DNA of 64,000 nt, from contig NZ_JAINWA010000001.1 of NCBI RefSeq assembly GCF_021021555.1, forward strand, positions 806,001 through 870,000, given 5' to 3'. Source of the stretch: Teretinema zuelzerae (GTDB taxonomy: Bacteria > Spirochaetota > Spirochaetia > Treponematales > Treponemataceae). The first letter of the stretch is position 1; each line of letters begins with the position of its first letter. A model generated the notes under the pieces. It had not been told where the DNA came from, searched no databases, and saw only the letters and a program-made list of their open reading frames with translations. Positions 1 to 8,241 of this stretch are shown piece by piece. The position numbers were made by a program, and so were the translations under genes.

Positions 1-443
1 ACCGCCTTCGGAAAGCGGGAGATGACGTCGAAATCGCGCTGGATGAGATCGCTCTTGGTCAGAATCACCAGGGGAAGGCCGGTTTCGGAGAGGATTTCGA
101 GGGTCTTGCGCGTCAGACCGAGCTCAGCCTCGACGCCCTGATACACGTCCGTGACCCCGGAGCCGATGCAAATCGCACCGAACTCGCGCGCGCCGACTCC
201 GGCGGACACATCGCGCGCGATGATTTCCGGCAGATTTTCCCGCACGGAAATATCCCGGGCAAAGTCCCCCTCCACGTAATATTTCTCGGCCCGCCCGTCG
301 CAGTAGATGCAGCCGTGCGCGCAGCCCCGATACGGCGCGAGAGCGCGATAGAGAGACACAAGAAACGCTTCCGGAAGCCTCGCGCGCGCGAGTCCCGTTT
401 TCGCTTCTATCGGATGAATTGAAACTGCGGATGAAAGCGGCAT
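1..443 (-). CDS. SPL-like radical SAM protein, N-terminal part
   Basis: The gene runs off the left edge of the window, so only the first ~147 residues are present. Reading from the ATG at 443, a CAHGCIYCDG motif at residues 41-50 supplies the three cysteines (C41, C45, C48) that bind the radical SAM 4Fe-4S cluster. Further on, the segments GSGVTDVYQ and PLVILTKSDL resemble the SPL/Rv2578c-like radical SAM family (spore photoproduct lyase relatives of unknown substrate). The protein should be cytoplasmic and use S-adenosylmethionine. The family call rests on the CX3CX2C spacing and these segments. The true substrate cannot be inferred. It is divergent from the PadR gene, with ~120 bp between the starts. 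Confidence 0.75.
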   Translation of the reverse strand, partial: MPLSSAVSIHPIEAKTGLARARLPEAFLVSLYRALAPYRGCAHGCIYCDGRAEKYYVEGDFARDISVRENLPEIIARDVSAGVGAREFGAICIGSGVTDVYQGVEAELGLTRKTLEILSETGLPLVILTKSDLIQRDFDVISRFPKA

Positions 444-515
444 GAAGGAATGATAGCACAGAACGCGCAAGAGCAAAAACCGGACACTGAGCCCGCACGC
501 CTGACCGGATTTAAA

Positions 516-545
516 TTGACAATTCTAATACTCCACTTGTAGAAT
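516..545 (+). promoter_or_regulatory. Promoter of the PadR operon with overlapping inverted repeat
   Basis: TTGACA (516-521) and TAGAAT (540-545) are separated by 18 bp. A perfect 6-bp inverted repeat, ATTCTA (522-527) and TAGAAT (540-545), spans the spacer and the -10 box. A repressor bound there would block RNA polymerase, so autoregulation by the PadR protein just downstream is the natural inference. Confidence 0.6.
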
Positions 546-563
546 ACTACTCATGAGGACTAT

Positions 564-1103
564 ATGTCGTTGAAACATGGATTGCTGGGGCTTCTGGACT
601 ACGGATCGATGACAGGCTACGACCTGTGCAAGGCCTTCGACGATTCGCTCGCGTTTTTCTGGCAGGCGACCAGGAGCCAGGTGTACCGGGAACTCACCGC
701 GATGGAAAAAAACAAATGGCTCGAGTCGGATCTCGTCATTCAAACGGGAAAGCCGAATCGCAAGGTGTACAAACTGACGAAAGAAGGGCGGGAGGAGCTC
801 GACAGATGGCTTGCGACGCCGGCGGGAATGGAGGATCTGGAAAGCCGCAGCGCCTTCCTCATGCGTCTTTTTTTTTCTTCCCGGCTGAATCCGCGGCAGA
901 CTATGGAGAATCTCGGCCGCTACCGCGAACTCTGCAAGGGAGCGCTGAGAACCCTGGAAGAGGGAGACGAAATCGAAGAATACTCGAAGGAAGTCTCGGA
1001 CCCCCGCGCCGCCCTGTACTGGAAGCTGACCCAGGACTTCGGAAAGGAGTACTACGGCATGTGCGTCCGCTGGGCGGAAGAATCGATACGAATACTGCAA
1101 TAG
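564..1103 (+). CDS. PadR family transcriptional regulator
   Basis: This 179-residue protein has the PadR layout. The N-terminal winged helix starts LLGLLDYGSMTGYDLCKAF, continues through the wing with KPNRKVYKLTKEGREEL (residues ~60-80), and is followed by a helical C-terminal PadR_C/Vir-type dimerisation half. PadR proteins are cytoplasmic repressors, often of detoxification or transport genes, that release DNA on binding a small molecule. The start at 564 is preceded by a GAGG ribosome site six bases away. The flavin reductase gene follows after 25 bp, probably in the same transcript, which suggests the regulator controls it. The ligand is unknown. Confidence 0.85.
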   Translation: MSLKHGLLGLLDYGSMTGYDLCKAFDDSLAFFWQATRSQVYRELTAMEKNKWLESDLVIQTGKPNRKVYKLTKEGREELDRWLATPAGMEDLESRSAFLMRLFFSSRLNPRQTMENLGRYRELCKGALRTLEEGDEIEEYSKEVSDPRAALYWKLTQDFGKEYYGMCVRWAEESIRILQ

Positions 1104-1128
1104 CCGAACCATCGGAAAGGAAATACTC

Positions 1129-2841
1129 ATGAAAGTGCTGGTATTGAACGGAAGCCCCCGGGGGCAAAAGAGCAACACGCTCAGAATAACGGAAGCGTTT
1201 CTGGAAGGCCTTGAAGCGGCGGGAAAACAAGAGATAACGAGGATCGACGTCCGCGAGAAAAAAATCGAGCCCTGCCTCGGATGCTTCGCCTGCTGGAAGG
1301 ATACGCCGGGAAAATGCGTAATCAAAGACGACATGGAGGCGATTCTCCCCCTGCTCGTAGAATCCGACCTCGTGCTCTGGAGCTTCCCCCTCTATTATTT
1401 TTCGATGCCTTCCAAGATCAAAGCCCTCATGGACAGGATGCTCCCGCTTAATCTCCCGTTCATGGAGGAACGGCCGGACGGAGGTGCAAGCCATCCGTCC
1501 CGGTACGACCTTTCGCATCAGCGGACCGTCGTCGTTTCGAGCTGCGGTTTTTTTTCCGCCACGAACAACTACGAAGCGCTGGACGCCCAGTTTTCCATCG
1601 CGTTCGGCAAGAACAACGTCGAAAAAATATTCTGCCCCCAGGGGGAAATACTGCAGGTGAAAGAACTTAAAGCCAGAACCGACGAATACCTGTCCATCGT
1701 GCGGAAGGCGGGAACCGAGTACGCGGAAAATTTCGCCGTTTCGCAGAGCACAAAAGCGGAACTGGAGCGGCCGATGCTGAGCGAACAGATTTACGCCCAG
1801 GTAGCGGACGCCAGCTGGGGAATCGAAAAACCCGCCTCGAGCGCGGCGGGGGCGGGCTCCGTCGGGCCGGGATCGGGAGAGTCCGCGCTCGCCGGCGCGA
1901 ATGGAGAGGACGCGGTATTCATCCGGCAGATGACGGCATTCTATAATCCTGAAGCCCTTTCCGGCGCCGAAGCGGTGCTGGAAATATCTTTCACGGACCT
2001 CGGAAGAACATACCGCCTTCATTTGGGAAAAGAAAAATGCGCGGTGCTTTCCGCCGAGGAAGCCGCAAATGCCGGGACGGCGAAACTGCCGCTCACCCGC
2101 ATCGAAACGCCCTACAGCGTATGGAAGCAAATATCATCAGGCGAGCTCGACGGAGCCGAGGCGATGATGCAGGGTAAATACCGGGTCTCGGGAAAATTCG
2201 ATTTGATGATGAAAATGGACGCGCTCTTCGACGTAAGCGGAGAAGGCGGCTCCTCCGGCGTTCTGAATGACGCTCAAAAAACGCTCTCGAAATCCCGCTC
2301 GAAAAAGACGAACATGAACCTCGTAATTTTCGCCTTCCTTCCGCTCTGGATCGCCCTCCCCTTCTCGAGCCGGGCGGGTCTTATTTCGTCGATCGTCATG
2401 CTCATTCTCCTGCAGGCGGCGGGAAGCCGCTGGATAATCGGCATCCATGAGCGCATAGCGTTTTCCGGCCTCGGACTCGGAATCCTTGCCCTTGCCGCCG
2501 GAGTTTCCCCTCATATCGTCATCCCGTTTTCGTATGTCTACTTCGGAATGCACTGGCTTCTTTCCTGCGCCTTTCCGGTCCCCCTCACCGCGGAGTATTC
2601 CAAAAACGGCTACGGCGGAGACAGCGCGCTCAAGAACGCGCTCTTCGTTAAAACGAACCGCATCATCACCGCCGCATGGGGAATTCTCTACCTCGCAACC
2701 GCCGTTTGGACAGTTTTTCTGCTTTCGTCGCCGCTGTCGGCATGGACGGGAGCGATCAATTCGCTCACGCCGGCCCTCTGCGGACTCTGGACAGCCTGGT
2801 TCCAAAAATGGTATCCAGCTAAGGCAGCAAGCGGAAAGTAG
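1129..2841 (+). CDS. Flavodoxin-fold NAD(P)H:FMN reductase fused to an SCP2-like domain and a membrane domain
   Basis: Three parts are visible in 570 residues. Residues 1-~200 are an NADPH-dependent FMN reductase/iron-sulfur flavoprotein-type fold: VLVLNGSPRG phosphate loop, then a CLGCFACW cysteine pair typical of that family. Residues ~265-375 look like an SCP2 sterol-carrier domain (ALSGAEAVLEISF, then ISSGELDGAEAMMQGKYRVSG). Residues ~390-565 hold about five or six hydrophobic segments. The protein is therefore probably membrane-anchored with a cytoplasmic flavin head. It may reduce quinones, metals or a lipidic substrate held by the SCP2 domain, which is inference. It follows the PadR gene closely. 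Flavodoxin-SCP2 fusions occur in other anaerobes, but the membrane tail is less usual. Confidence 0.7.
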   Translation: MKVLVLNGSPRGQKSNTLRITEAFLEGLEAAGKQEITRIDVREKKIEPCLGCFACWKDTPGKCVIKDDMEAILPLLVESDLVLWSFPLYYFSMPSKIKALMDRMLPLNLPFMEERPDGGASHPSRYDLSHQRTVVVSSCGFFSATNNYEALDAQFSIAFGKNNVEKIFCPQGEILQVKELKARTDEYLSIVRKAGTEYAENFAVSQSTKAELERPMLSEQIYAQVADASWGIEKPASSAAGAGSVGPGSGESALAGANGEDAVFIRQMTAFYNPEALSGAEAVLEISFTDLGRTYRLHLGKEKCAVLSAEEAANAGTAKLPLTRIETPYSVWKQISSGELDGAEAMMQGKYRVSGKFDLMMKMDALFDVSGEGGSSGVLNDAQKTLSKSRSKKTNMNLVIFAFLPLWIALPFSSRAGLISSIVMLILLQAAGSRWIIGIHERIAFSGLGLGILALAAGVSPHIVIPFSYVYFGMHWLLSCAFPVPLTAEYSKNGYGGDSALKNALFVKTNRIITAAWGILYLATAVWTVFLLSSPLSAWTGAINSLTPALCGLWTAWFQKWYPAKAASGK

Positions 2842-2872
2842 AGAACTCTATCGACAATCGGAGGAAACGCGC

Positions 2873-3568
2873 ATGAAAAAAATAGGCATCATCGGAGGAC
2901 TCGGACCGGAGTCCACGCTCATGTATTACCGCGAACTGTGCGCGCGCTGCCATGAGCTCTCCGAATCGGGTTCCTACCCGGAGATCGTCATCGCGAGCGT
3001 CGACATGCAGAAGATGCTTTCATTCGTCTCCTCAGGGGATTACGAAGGACTGACCGGCTATCTCGCGGAGGCGGCGGATGTCCTTGCGGACGCGGGCTGC
3101 GACTTCGGCGCGATCGCCTCGAATACCCCACACATGATTTTCCCCGCCCTCTCCAAGCGCTCCCGAATGCCGTTTATCAGCATCGTGGAGGCTTCGGCGC
3201 GAAAGGCGAAAGAGCTGGGCCTGCGCGCGCCCCTCCTCGCCGGAACAGGGTTCACCATGGGATCTCGTTTTTATCCCGAGGCCTTTGAACAGACGGGGAT
3301 ATCCCTCATGCTCCCCGACGCCGCCGATCAAAACGAAATTCACGGCATCATTTTTCCCGATCTGGAAAACGGAATCGTCGAGCCGAAAAAGCGCGAACGC
3401 TTTTTATCGATATGCCGATCCTACATCGAAAAGCAGGGAGCGGACGGAGTAATCCTCGGGTGCACCGAACTGCCGCTCATCGCCGGCCCCGCCGATTTTC
3501 CGGTTCCGGTGCTCGACACCGCGCGCATCCATATCGACGCGATTATCGCGCGCGCGTTCGAACGGTAG
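2873..3568 (+). CDS. Aspartate/glutamate racemase family protein
   Basis: The 231-residue protein starts MKKIGIIGGLGPEST, the signature of the Asp/Glu racemase family. GGAGG lies ten bases before the ATG at 2873; an upstream in-frame extension has no supporting site. The second catalytic cysteine is present in LGCTELP (about residue 188). The first is replaced by serine in ASNTPH (about residue 85). Family members of the YgeA type have threonine there and racemise Asp or Glu by a different acid-base pair, so this protein may be an amino-acid racemase with altered specificity. It probably continues the PadR/flavin reductase transcript (31-bp gap). Confidence 0.8.
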   Translation: MKKIGIIGGLGPESTLMYYRELCARCHELSESGSYPEIVIASVDMQKMLSFVSSGDYEGLTGYLAEAADVLADAGCDFGAIASNTPHMIFPALSKRSRMPFISIVEASARKAKELGLRAPLLAGTGFTMGSRFYPEAFEQTGISLMLPDAADQNEIHGIIFPDLENGIVEPKKRERFLSICRSYIEKQGADGVILGCTELPLIAGPADFPVPVLDTARIHIDAIIARAFER

Positions 3569-3648
3569 GACTGGATATCGAAAGAGTCAGCGCAAGAGTC
3601 AGCGAAACAATGACCGGCTCGCTCGAGCCGACAGCAAGGAGAAACCGC

Positions 3649-4122
3649 ATGAGACGAAAAGACAGGGAAGTAACCGATCCGGCATGGATCGATGAAACGC
3701 TTGCGGCTGCCGACGCATGCCGCATCGCCTTAGTCGACGAAGGGAAACCCTACATAGTCGCCTTGAACTACGGCTTCGAAAGAACGGCCGACGGCGCCCT
3801 TACCCTCTATTTCCATTGCGCGAAGCAAGGAAAAAAGCTCGACATCATCCGGAAGAATCCGGCAGCAGCCTTCTTCATCGACACGGCTCATGAGCTGGTC
3901 ACGGGACCGAAGGGCTGCGACTGGGGCATGAAATATAAAAGCGTCGCGGGAAGCGGCTCCGTCGCCTTCGTAGAGGACGCCGATCAAAAGAAAAAAGCGC
4001 TCGACCTCATCATGGAACACTACAGCGGACGGACCGGATTCGACTACGACGAGAGGGTTTTCGCGATGACGGAAATTCTTTCTCTCAAAGCCGACGAGAT
4101 CTCCGCGAAGGAAAAGAAGTAA
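3649..4122 (+). CDS. Pyridoxamine 5'-phosphate oxidase-like flavin protein (NimA-like)
   Basis: The 157-residue protein fits the short PNPOx-like split-barrel family. It has IALVDEGKPYIVALNYG (strand pair), YFHCAKQGKKLDIIRKNP (phosphate/FMN contact region) and a conserved SVAGSGSVAFVEDADQK strand. These proteins bind FMN or haem and include the 5-nitroimidazole reductases (Nim). The start at 3649 was chosen because AAGGAG precedes it; the frame is open further upstream, but that part overlaps the racemase gene. The substrate is unknown. The position after the racemase, in the same direction, suggests one transcript. Confidence 0.8.
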   Translation: MRRKDREVTDPAWIDETLAAADACRIALVDEGKPYIVALNYGFERTADGALTLYFHCAKQGKKLDIIRKNPAAAFFIDTAHELVTGPKGCDWGMKYKSVAGSGSVAFVEDADQKKKALDLIMEHYSGRTGFDYDERVFAMTEILSLKADEISAKEKK

Positions 4123-4145
4123 CCGCCGGCATAAAGGAGGACCGC

Positions 4146-5468
4146 ATGCCGAATCCCTATCTTCCCGCCTGGGAATACATCCCGGACGGAGAACCCCGCG
4201 TATTCGGGGACCGCATCTATATTTACGGCTCGCACGACCGCAAAAACGAAACGCGTTTCTGCGACTACAAGATGAAGGTATGGTCGGCACCGGTCGACAA
4301 GCCCGGAGAATGGGTGTGCCACGGCCATGTATTCCATACCGCGGCGGACAGGGACCACGAAGCGTCCACCACCCATACGTCGAAGGAAGTATACGCGCCG
4401 GACGTCGTATGCAAGGACGGCGCGTATTGGCTCTTTACCTATCTCTTCGATTCGAAGGGCTGCGTGTCCAAAAGCGACCGACCGGAAGGCCCCTTTCAGT
4501 TCGTATCCTGTTACGAGTATCCAGCAGGACACTCGCGGGACGACGGCATATTCAACGATCCGGGAGTACTGGTCGACGACGACGGCCGGGTGTACATCTA
4601 CTGCGGATTCCAGGAACCCTACATGGCGGAGCTCAACCCCGAGAACATGTACGAGGTGATTCCCGGAAGCTACAGGGAAAATCCGATACCGCCGGAGCCC
4701 CCGTTCGACTTTTTCGAGGCGAGCTCGCCGCGCAAGGCGGGAAACCTCTACTACTTCATTTATTCGCCCAGGCCCGGAAGCCGCCTGGCGTACGCGACCG
4801 CTTCGTCGCCGACCGGACCGTGGACCTACCGCGGAACCATCATCGACAACGGAGTCGGCTATCCCGGAGGGAACAACCACGGCTCGATCGCCTGCATCAA
4901 GGGCCAGTGGTACATCTTCTACCACCGCATGACCAACAATACGATCATGTCCCGCCGCGCCTGCGTCGAAAAAATCCGGATACTGGAAGACGGAACGATT
5001 CCCCAGGTCGAGATGACCTCGCTGGGATTCGAAGACTCGCTCAATCCCTATCAGGTTACGCCGGCAGAATACGCCTGCGTGCTCACCGGAGGATGCTTCA
5101 TCACCGAGCGGAACATCTTCGAGCGGCCGGTAACCGATATTAAAAGCGGCGCAACGATCGGCTTCAAGTATTTCGACTTCGGGGAAGACTTCACCGCCAC
5201 CAGCTTGGAGATCGCGCTCAAATGCCGAGGACTCGGCGGAAAGGCTGTCGTAAAGGTCTTCGACGGAGATCCCGCCGACGGAACAGAAATCGGAAGCGTC
5301 GCGGTGGATACCCATGACGGCGTATACCGGGGAACCGTTCCCTGCCTGAGGGGGCGCCATGCAATATTTTTCAAGGTAGAGCACGCCTATTCAGGCTGGG
5401 ACTGGGCAGTCAAGCCGATGGAGACTCGAACCCTCTTCGAGCTCGAGTCCTTCGTTTTCATGAAATAA
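4146..5468 (+). CDS. Glycoside hydrolase family 43 protein with C-terminal carbohydrate-binding-like domain
   Basis: The 440-residue protein starts MPNPYLPAWEYIPDGEPRVF and lacks a signal peptide, so it should be cytoplasmic. Residues ~1-300 form a five-bladed GH43 propeller, with characteristic IYIYGSHD, YAPDVVCKDGAYWLF, DPGVLVDDDGRVYIYCG and HGSIACIKGQWYIFYHR segments. Residues ~310-440 resemble a CBM6-type beta-sandwich (RGLGGKAVVKVFDGDPADG, then FFKVEHAYSGWDW). Members release arabinose or xylose from plant polysaccharide fragments. The strong AAAGGAGG site before 4146 fixes the start. The intracellular location suggests it acts on imported oligosaccharides. Exact specificity cannot be read from the sequence. 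Confidence 0.85.
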   Translation: MPNPYLPAWEYIPDGEPRVFGDRIYIYGSHDRKNETRFCDYKMKVWSAPVDKPGEWVCHGHVFHTAADRDHEASTTHTSKEVYAPDVVCKDGAYWLFTYLFDSKGCVSKSDRPEGPFQFVSCYEYPAGHSRDDGIFNDPGVLVDDDGRVYIYCGFQEPYMAELNPENMYEVIPGSYRENPIPPEPPFDFFEASSPRKAGNLYYFIYSPRPGSRLAYATASSPTGPWTYRGTIIDNGVGYPGGNNHGSIACIKGQWYIFYHRMTNNTIMSRRACVEKIRILEDGTIPQVEMTSLGFEDSLNPYQVTPAEYACVLTGGCFITERNIFERPVTDIKSGATIGFKYFDFGEDFTATSLEIALKCRGLGGKAVVKVFDGDPADGTEIGSVAVDTHDGVYRGTVPCLRGRHAIFFKVEHAYSGWDWAVKPMETRTLFELESFVFMK

Positions 5469-5560
5469 CACAACAGAAGCTCCGCCTTGCGCGCCGCCGA
5501 GGGCCGGAGCGCGCGCAGGGAGGTGTCGATGCGCGAACGACTCCTTACCCGCCGGCGGTT

Positions 5561-6682
5561 TCAGTCCACCCAGGCGCCGGTGGGAAAGCCGCGTTCGCGC
5601 AAAATGCTTTCGCAGTGCCCCACGTGATACATGACGTGGCGAATCTGCATGCCCAACAATTCCAGATTGGTATATCGCGAATCCGCAACCGGTTTTTCGG
5701 CAAGCCAGGCGTCGTTGCCTCCGAAGACGAAACGGCCAGCGGTTTCATCAGCCTCTTCCAGAAACAGAAGCAGCTCCTCCCTCGTCAGCATCGATTCAGG
5801 CTCGCCGTCCAATTCGGGGTAGAGCCGCTTCTCCGCAAAGGGATCCCGGAAGGGTTCGTCACCCCGGCGGAGCCAGCAGGAAACGCCGGAAAGGGCATGC
5901 AGAAGCTGCTGCCAATAGACGAAGCCGCCGGCCTTCTCGTCCCACACGGCGGCCGGAGAATGCTCGACGAGATTCCTGAGCATCGCGAAGCTCAAGGAGA
6001 ACTGGCGGCGCAGCGCCGGATAGAAAGACCCGCAGTGCCGCTGTACGAGAACCCGCGCATATTCGTCTCCGGGACAGGCCGCGCCGAAGGCGAATACGGC
6101 TTCGCGAAGCTCCGCGGGGTCGGAGGCGAATTCGAACAGATCGAAGGAGTCTGCCTTCCCGCCGCTGAACGCAAGGAGGGTTTCACCGGCCTCATGCAGC
6201 GCGAATTGAGCAAACAGAAAATCGCCCCTCGTCGCGGAATGGTACAACAGATGCTGAACAGGGTGGACCAGGGAGTCGAGGAGCATATATCTCCAGAGCT
6301 CGAAGGAAAAACCGGTCGGGAGATCCTTCCGTTCGAAATCGCTTTCCGGAAACTCGCGGAGGAGAAGCGCGTATTTTTTCAGCGCGGCGATGCAGGCGGC
6401 GCTGGCCTCGACCCGCGAAAGAGCCGCCCCCCGATCCCAGGCCGCGCGGTTGAACGACTCGAGGTCGCCGACCTCGACGATATCGCCGCCGTCGAGAATA
6501 GCGCGGAGGCGGGAATGCGAATAGTCGATCCATTCTGAAATATGATGCAGCACGTCCCGAAGATTCCAGCGGTCCCGGGAACTCCTGCTCTCCTCGACCG
6601 GAAAACCGGTCGCCGCGCGCTCGATCAAAGCTTCCGTTATCTTCAACGCCGCGGCTATCTGAGCCGCCCTGTTAATTTTCAT
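5561..6682 (-). CDS. Protein with two tandem DinB-like four-helix domains
   Basis: The 373-residue protein appears to be two fused DinB/YfiT-superfamily bundles. The first half (to ~residue 165) has RDRWNLRDVLHHISEW and LVHPVQHLLYHSA, as in ClbS/DfsB-like proteins. The second half has FVYWQQLLHALSGVSCWL and ends QIRHVMYHVGHCESIL, the C-terminal helix typical of DinB-like proteins. The histidines in these helices are the usual metal ligands. Such proteins are thiol-transferases, metalloenzymes of unknown use, or self-resistance factors. The ATG at 6682 follows AAGGAG; a longer upstream frame has no site. It is divergent from the WYL regulator, which may control it (inference). Confidence 0.6.
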   Translation of the reverse strand: MKINRAAQIAAALKITEALIERAATGFPVEESRSSRDRWNLRDVLHHISEWIDYSHSRLRAILDGGDIVEVGDLESFNRAAWDRGAALSRVEASAACIAALKKYALLLREFPESDFERKDLPTGFSFELWRYMLLDSLVHPVQHLLYHSATRGDFLFAQFALHEAGETLLAFSGGKADSFDLFEFASDPAELREAVFAFGAACPGDEYARVLVQRHCGSFYPALRRQFSLSFAMLRNLVEHSPAAVWDEKAGGFVYWQQLLHALSGVSCWLRRGDEPFRDPFAEKRLYPELDGEPESMLTREELLLFLEEADETAGRFVFGGNDAWLAEKPVADSRYTNLELLGMQIRHVMYHVGHCESILRERGFPTGAWVD

Positions 6683-6758
6683 GCGCGAATCTCCTTGCCT
6701 TTCCATTAGAGTATAACAGATAACGAAACAGGGAAAAGTCATCACTATACCTTTCCGC

Positions 6759-6788
6759 TTGCGGCTTGCTTCCGGGTCGTTGTATCCT
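6759..6788 (+). promoter_or_regulatory. Promoter of the WYL regulator, leaderless type
   Basis: TTGCGG (6759-6764), an 18-bp spacer and TATCCT (6783-6788) lie so that the -10 ends 7 nt before the ATG at 6796. No Shine-Dalgarno is present. Transcription would start at or next to the start codon. Confidence 0.45.
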
Positions 6789-6795
6789 TGCAAAT

Positions 6796-7721
6796 ATGAA
6801 AGCCGAACGACTCCTTTCCATACTTACCATATTGATGTCGGGCAAGCGAATATCCGCGGCCAAGCTCGCGAAGGATCTCGAAGTGTCCGTGCGCACAGTC
6901 TACCGCGACGTGGAGGCGCTCTCCCTGGCGGGTTTCCCGGTGTACGCGACGACCGGCAGGGACGGAGGATTCGGCTTGATCGAAGGCTTCCGCATGACCG
7001 GCCAGATATTCGCTACGGGCGAAATACAAAAAATCATTTCGGCACTGGACGGGCTCTCCGGCATCTGCCCGGCAAGCGAGGTCGAGGCCTTGCGCAGGAA
7101 GTTCGCTCTTCTTCTGGAGGAATCGAACACGCGCGGCGTTTCCTGCCCGGAGAACCGGATATATATATAGAACTCACCCCCTCCCGCAGGGAAAAAAAGA
7201 TGACCGACGCTCTCGACGAATCGATAGGCCGGCGCACGGCGCTCCGCATGAAGTACTGCGACGTGGAAGGAAAGGAAACGATCCGCGAGATCGAGCCGCT
7301 CGCCCTCGTTTTTTATTGGCAATCCTGGTTCGTCTACTCCTGGTGCCGGCTGAGGAAGGCTCACCGCTGTTTCCGCATCGCGCGGATCTGCTCGCTCGAA
7401 GCGATCGAGTCGAAGCGCGAGGGGCCGCCGATAGATCTTTCGGAGCGGCCATGGATGAAGGAATGGGAGGGGGACCAGATCGAGAAAATCGCCTTCGCGG
7501 CGGATGCAAGCACGCGGGGAAGAATCGCCGAATACTTCGAGGAAGACTCGATCTCGGTTATGGAAGACGGAAGGCTGCTCGTGAAGGAGGTATTCCCGAC
7601 GGGCGACTGGGTAGCATCCTGGATCATGGGACTGCCGGGAACAGTATCGATTCTCTATCCCGAACATCTGAAGGAAAAAATCCGCAGCCGCGCCGCGGAG
7701 CTTGCGGATAAAAATCGCTGA
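6796..7721 (+). pseudogene. HTH-WYL (YafY-type) regulator split by a shift in an AT repeat
   Basis: The first frame (6796-7170) encodes a DeoR-like winged helix, MKAERLLSILTILMSGKRIS and VSVRTVYRDVEALSLAG. It then stops at TAG within an (AT)5 tract. The next frame (open from before the tract to 7721, with a possible own ATG at 7200) encodes the WYL half: RTALRMKYCDVEGKETIRE, then LVFYWQSWFVYSW and a WCX-like tail. Removing one AT joins both into about 307 residues, the usual size of this family. The upstream part alone would still bind DNA; the WYL part senses a ligand, often a nucleotide or nucleic acid. The break may be a lesion, a slippage switch, ribosomal frameshifting or a sequencing error. 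It is divergent from the DinB-like gene, a possible target. Confidence 0.75.
7159..7169 (+). repeat. (AT)5 dinucleotide tract at the frame break
   Basis: ATATATATATA lies exactly where the two WYL-regulator frames meet. The stop codon TAG (7168-7170) is formed by its end. Four repeat units instead of five would restore one open frame. Confidence 0.8.
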
Positions 7722-7795
7722 TAAAGGCTGACACAGGATGTCAGAGATTCCGTGCGATAATGAATCATCACAGAGCATCCTTCAGGAGGGAACAC

Positions 7796-8128
7796 ATGGA
7801 AAAAATGATAGCCGCGTGCGGTTTGGACTGCGCAAAATGCAACGCCTTCATCGCCTGGAAAACCGACGACAACGCGCTGCGAGCGAAAACGGCCGGCGAA
7901 TGGGCGAAGGCCTACAACTTCGCCTTTACCCCGGAGATGATCAACTGCTCCGGCTGCCTCGAAGCGGACGACATTAAGATCGGACACTGCGCCGTCTGCG
8001 AGATGCGTACCTGCGCGCAGAGAAAACCGGCTGAAACCTGCGCGTCCTGCGGGAGCTTTCCCTGCAAGACGGTGGAAGCCTTCCATGCCCAGGTGCCGGA
8101 AGCCGCGCAGAATCTCAAGAGCCTGTAA
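7796..8128 (+). CDS. DUF3795 family cysteine-rich protein
   Basis: This 110-residue protein begins AACGLDCAKCNAFIAW after the start and continues with INCSGCLEADDIKIGHCAVC and CASCGSFPC. The paired cysteines and the CGLDCAKC start are the hallmark of DUF3795, a small protein widespread in anaerobes. The clusters probably bind zinc or iron-sulfur, which is inference from cysteine spacing. Its role is unknown. The start at 7796 follows AGGAGGG. It is convergent with the MFS gene, and the gap holds a structured repeat (8153-8226). Confidence 0.8.
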   Translation: MEKMIAACGLDCAKCNAFIAWKTDDNALRAKTAGEWAKAYNFAFTPEMINCSGCLEADDIKIGHCAVCEMRTCAQRKPAETCASCGSFPCKTVEAFHAQVPEAAQNLKSL

Positions 8129-8152
8129 TCGGTTAGTTCGCAAAAGGTGCCC

Positions 8153-8226
8153 AAAAGAGAGGATAGCCCGAGACCCGGACGGCGAAGCCGGACTGGCTCG
8201 GGCGAAAGGGGAGACTTCCCCTTCCT
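8153..8226. repeat. Dispersed structured intergenic repeat, copy A
   Basis: The element starts AAAAGAGAGGATAGC and ends GGGGAGACTTCCCCTTCC. Between them GCCCGAG pairs with CTCGGGC over an inner CCGG/GCCGG stem. The last part is a small GGGGA/TTCCCC hairpin. A second element with the same ends lies at 33978-34107. It may serve as a transcription terminator between converging genes here. Confidence 0.5.
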
Positions 8227-8241
8227 TTATGTTCTTCCCGA

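Noticed and set aside
901-2130. Long antisense frame opposite the PadR and flavin reductase genes
   Set aside because: It is a mirror of GC-rich codon use. The plus-strand genes have clear families.
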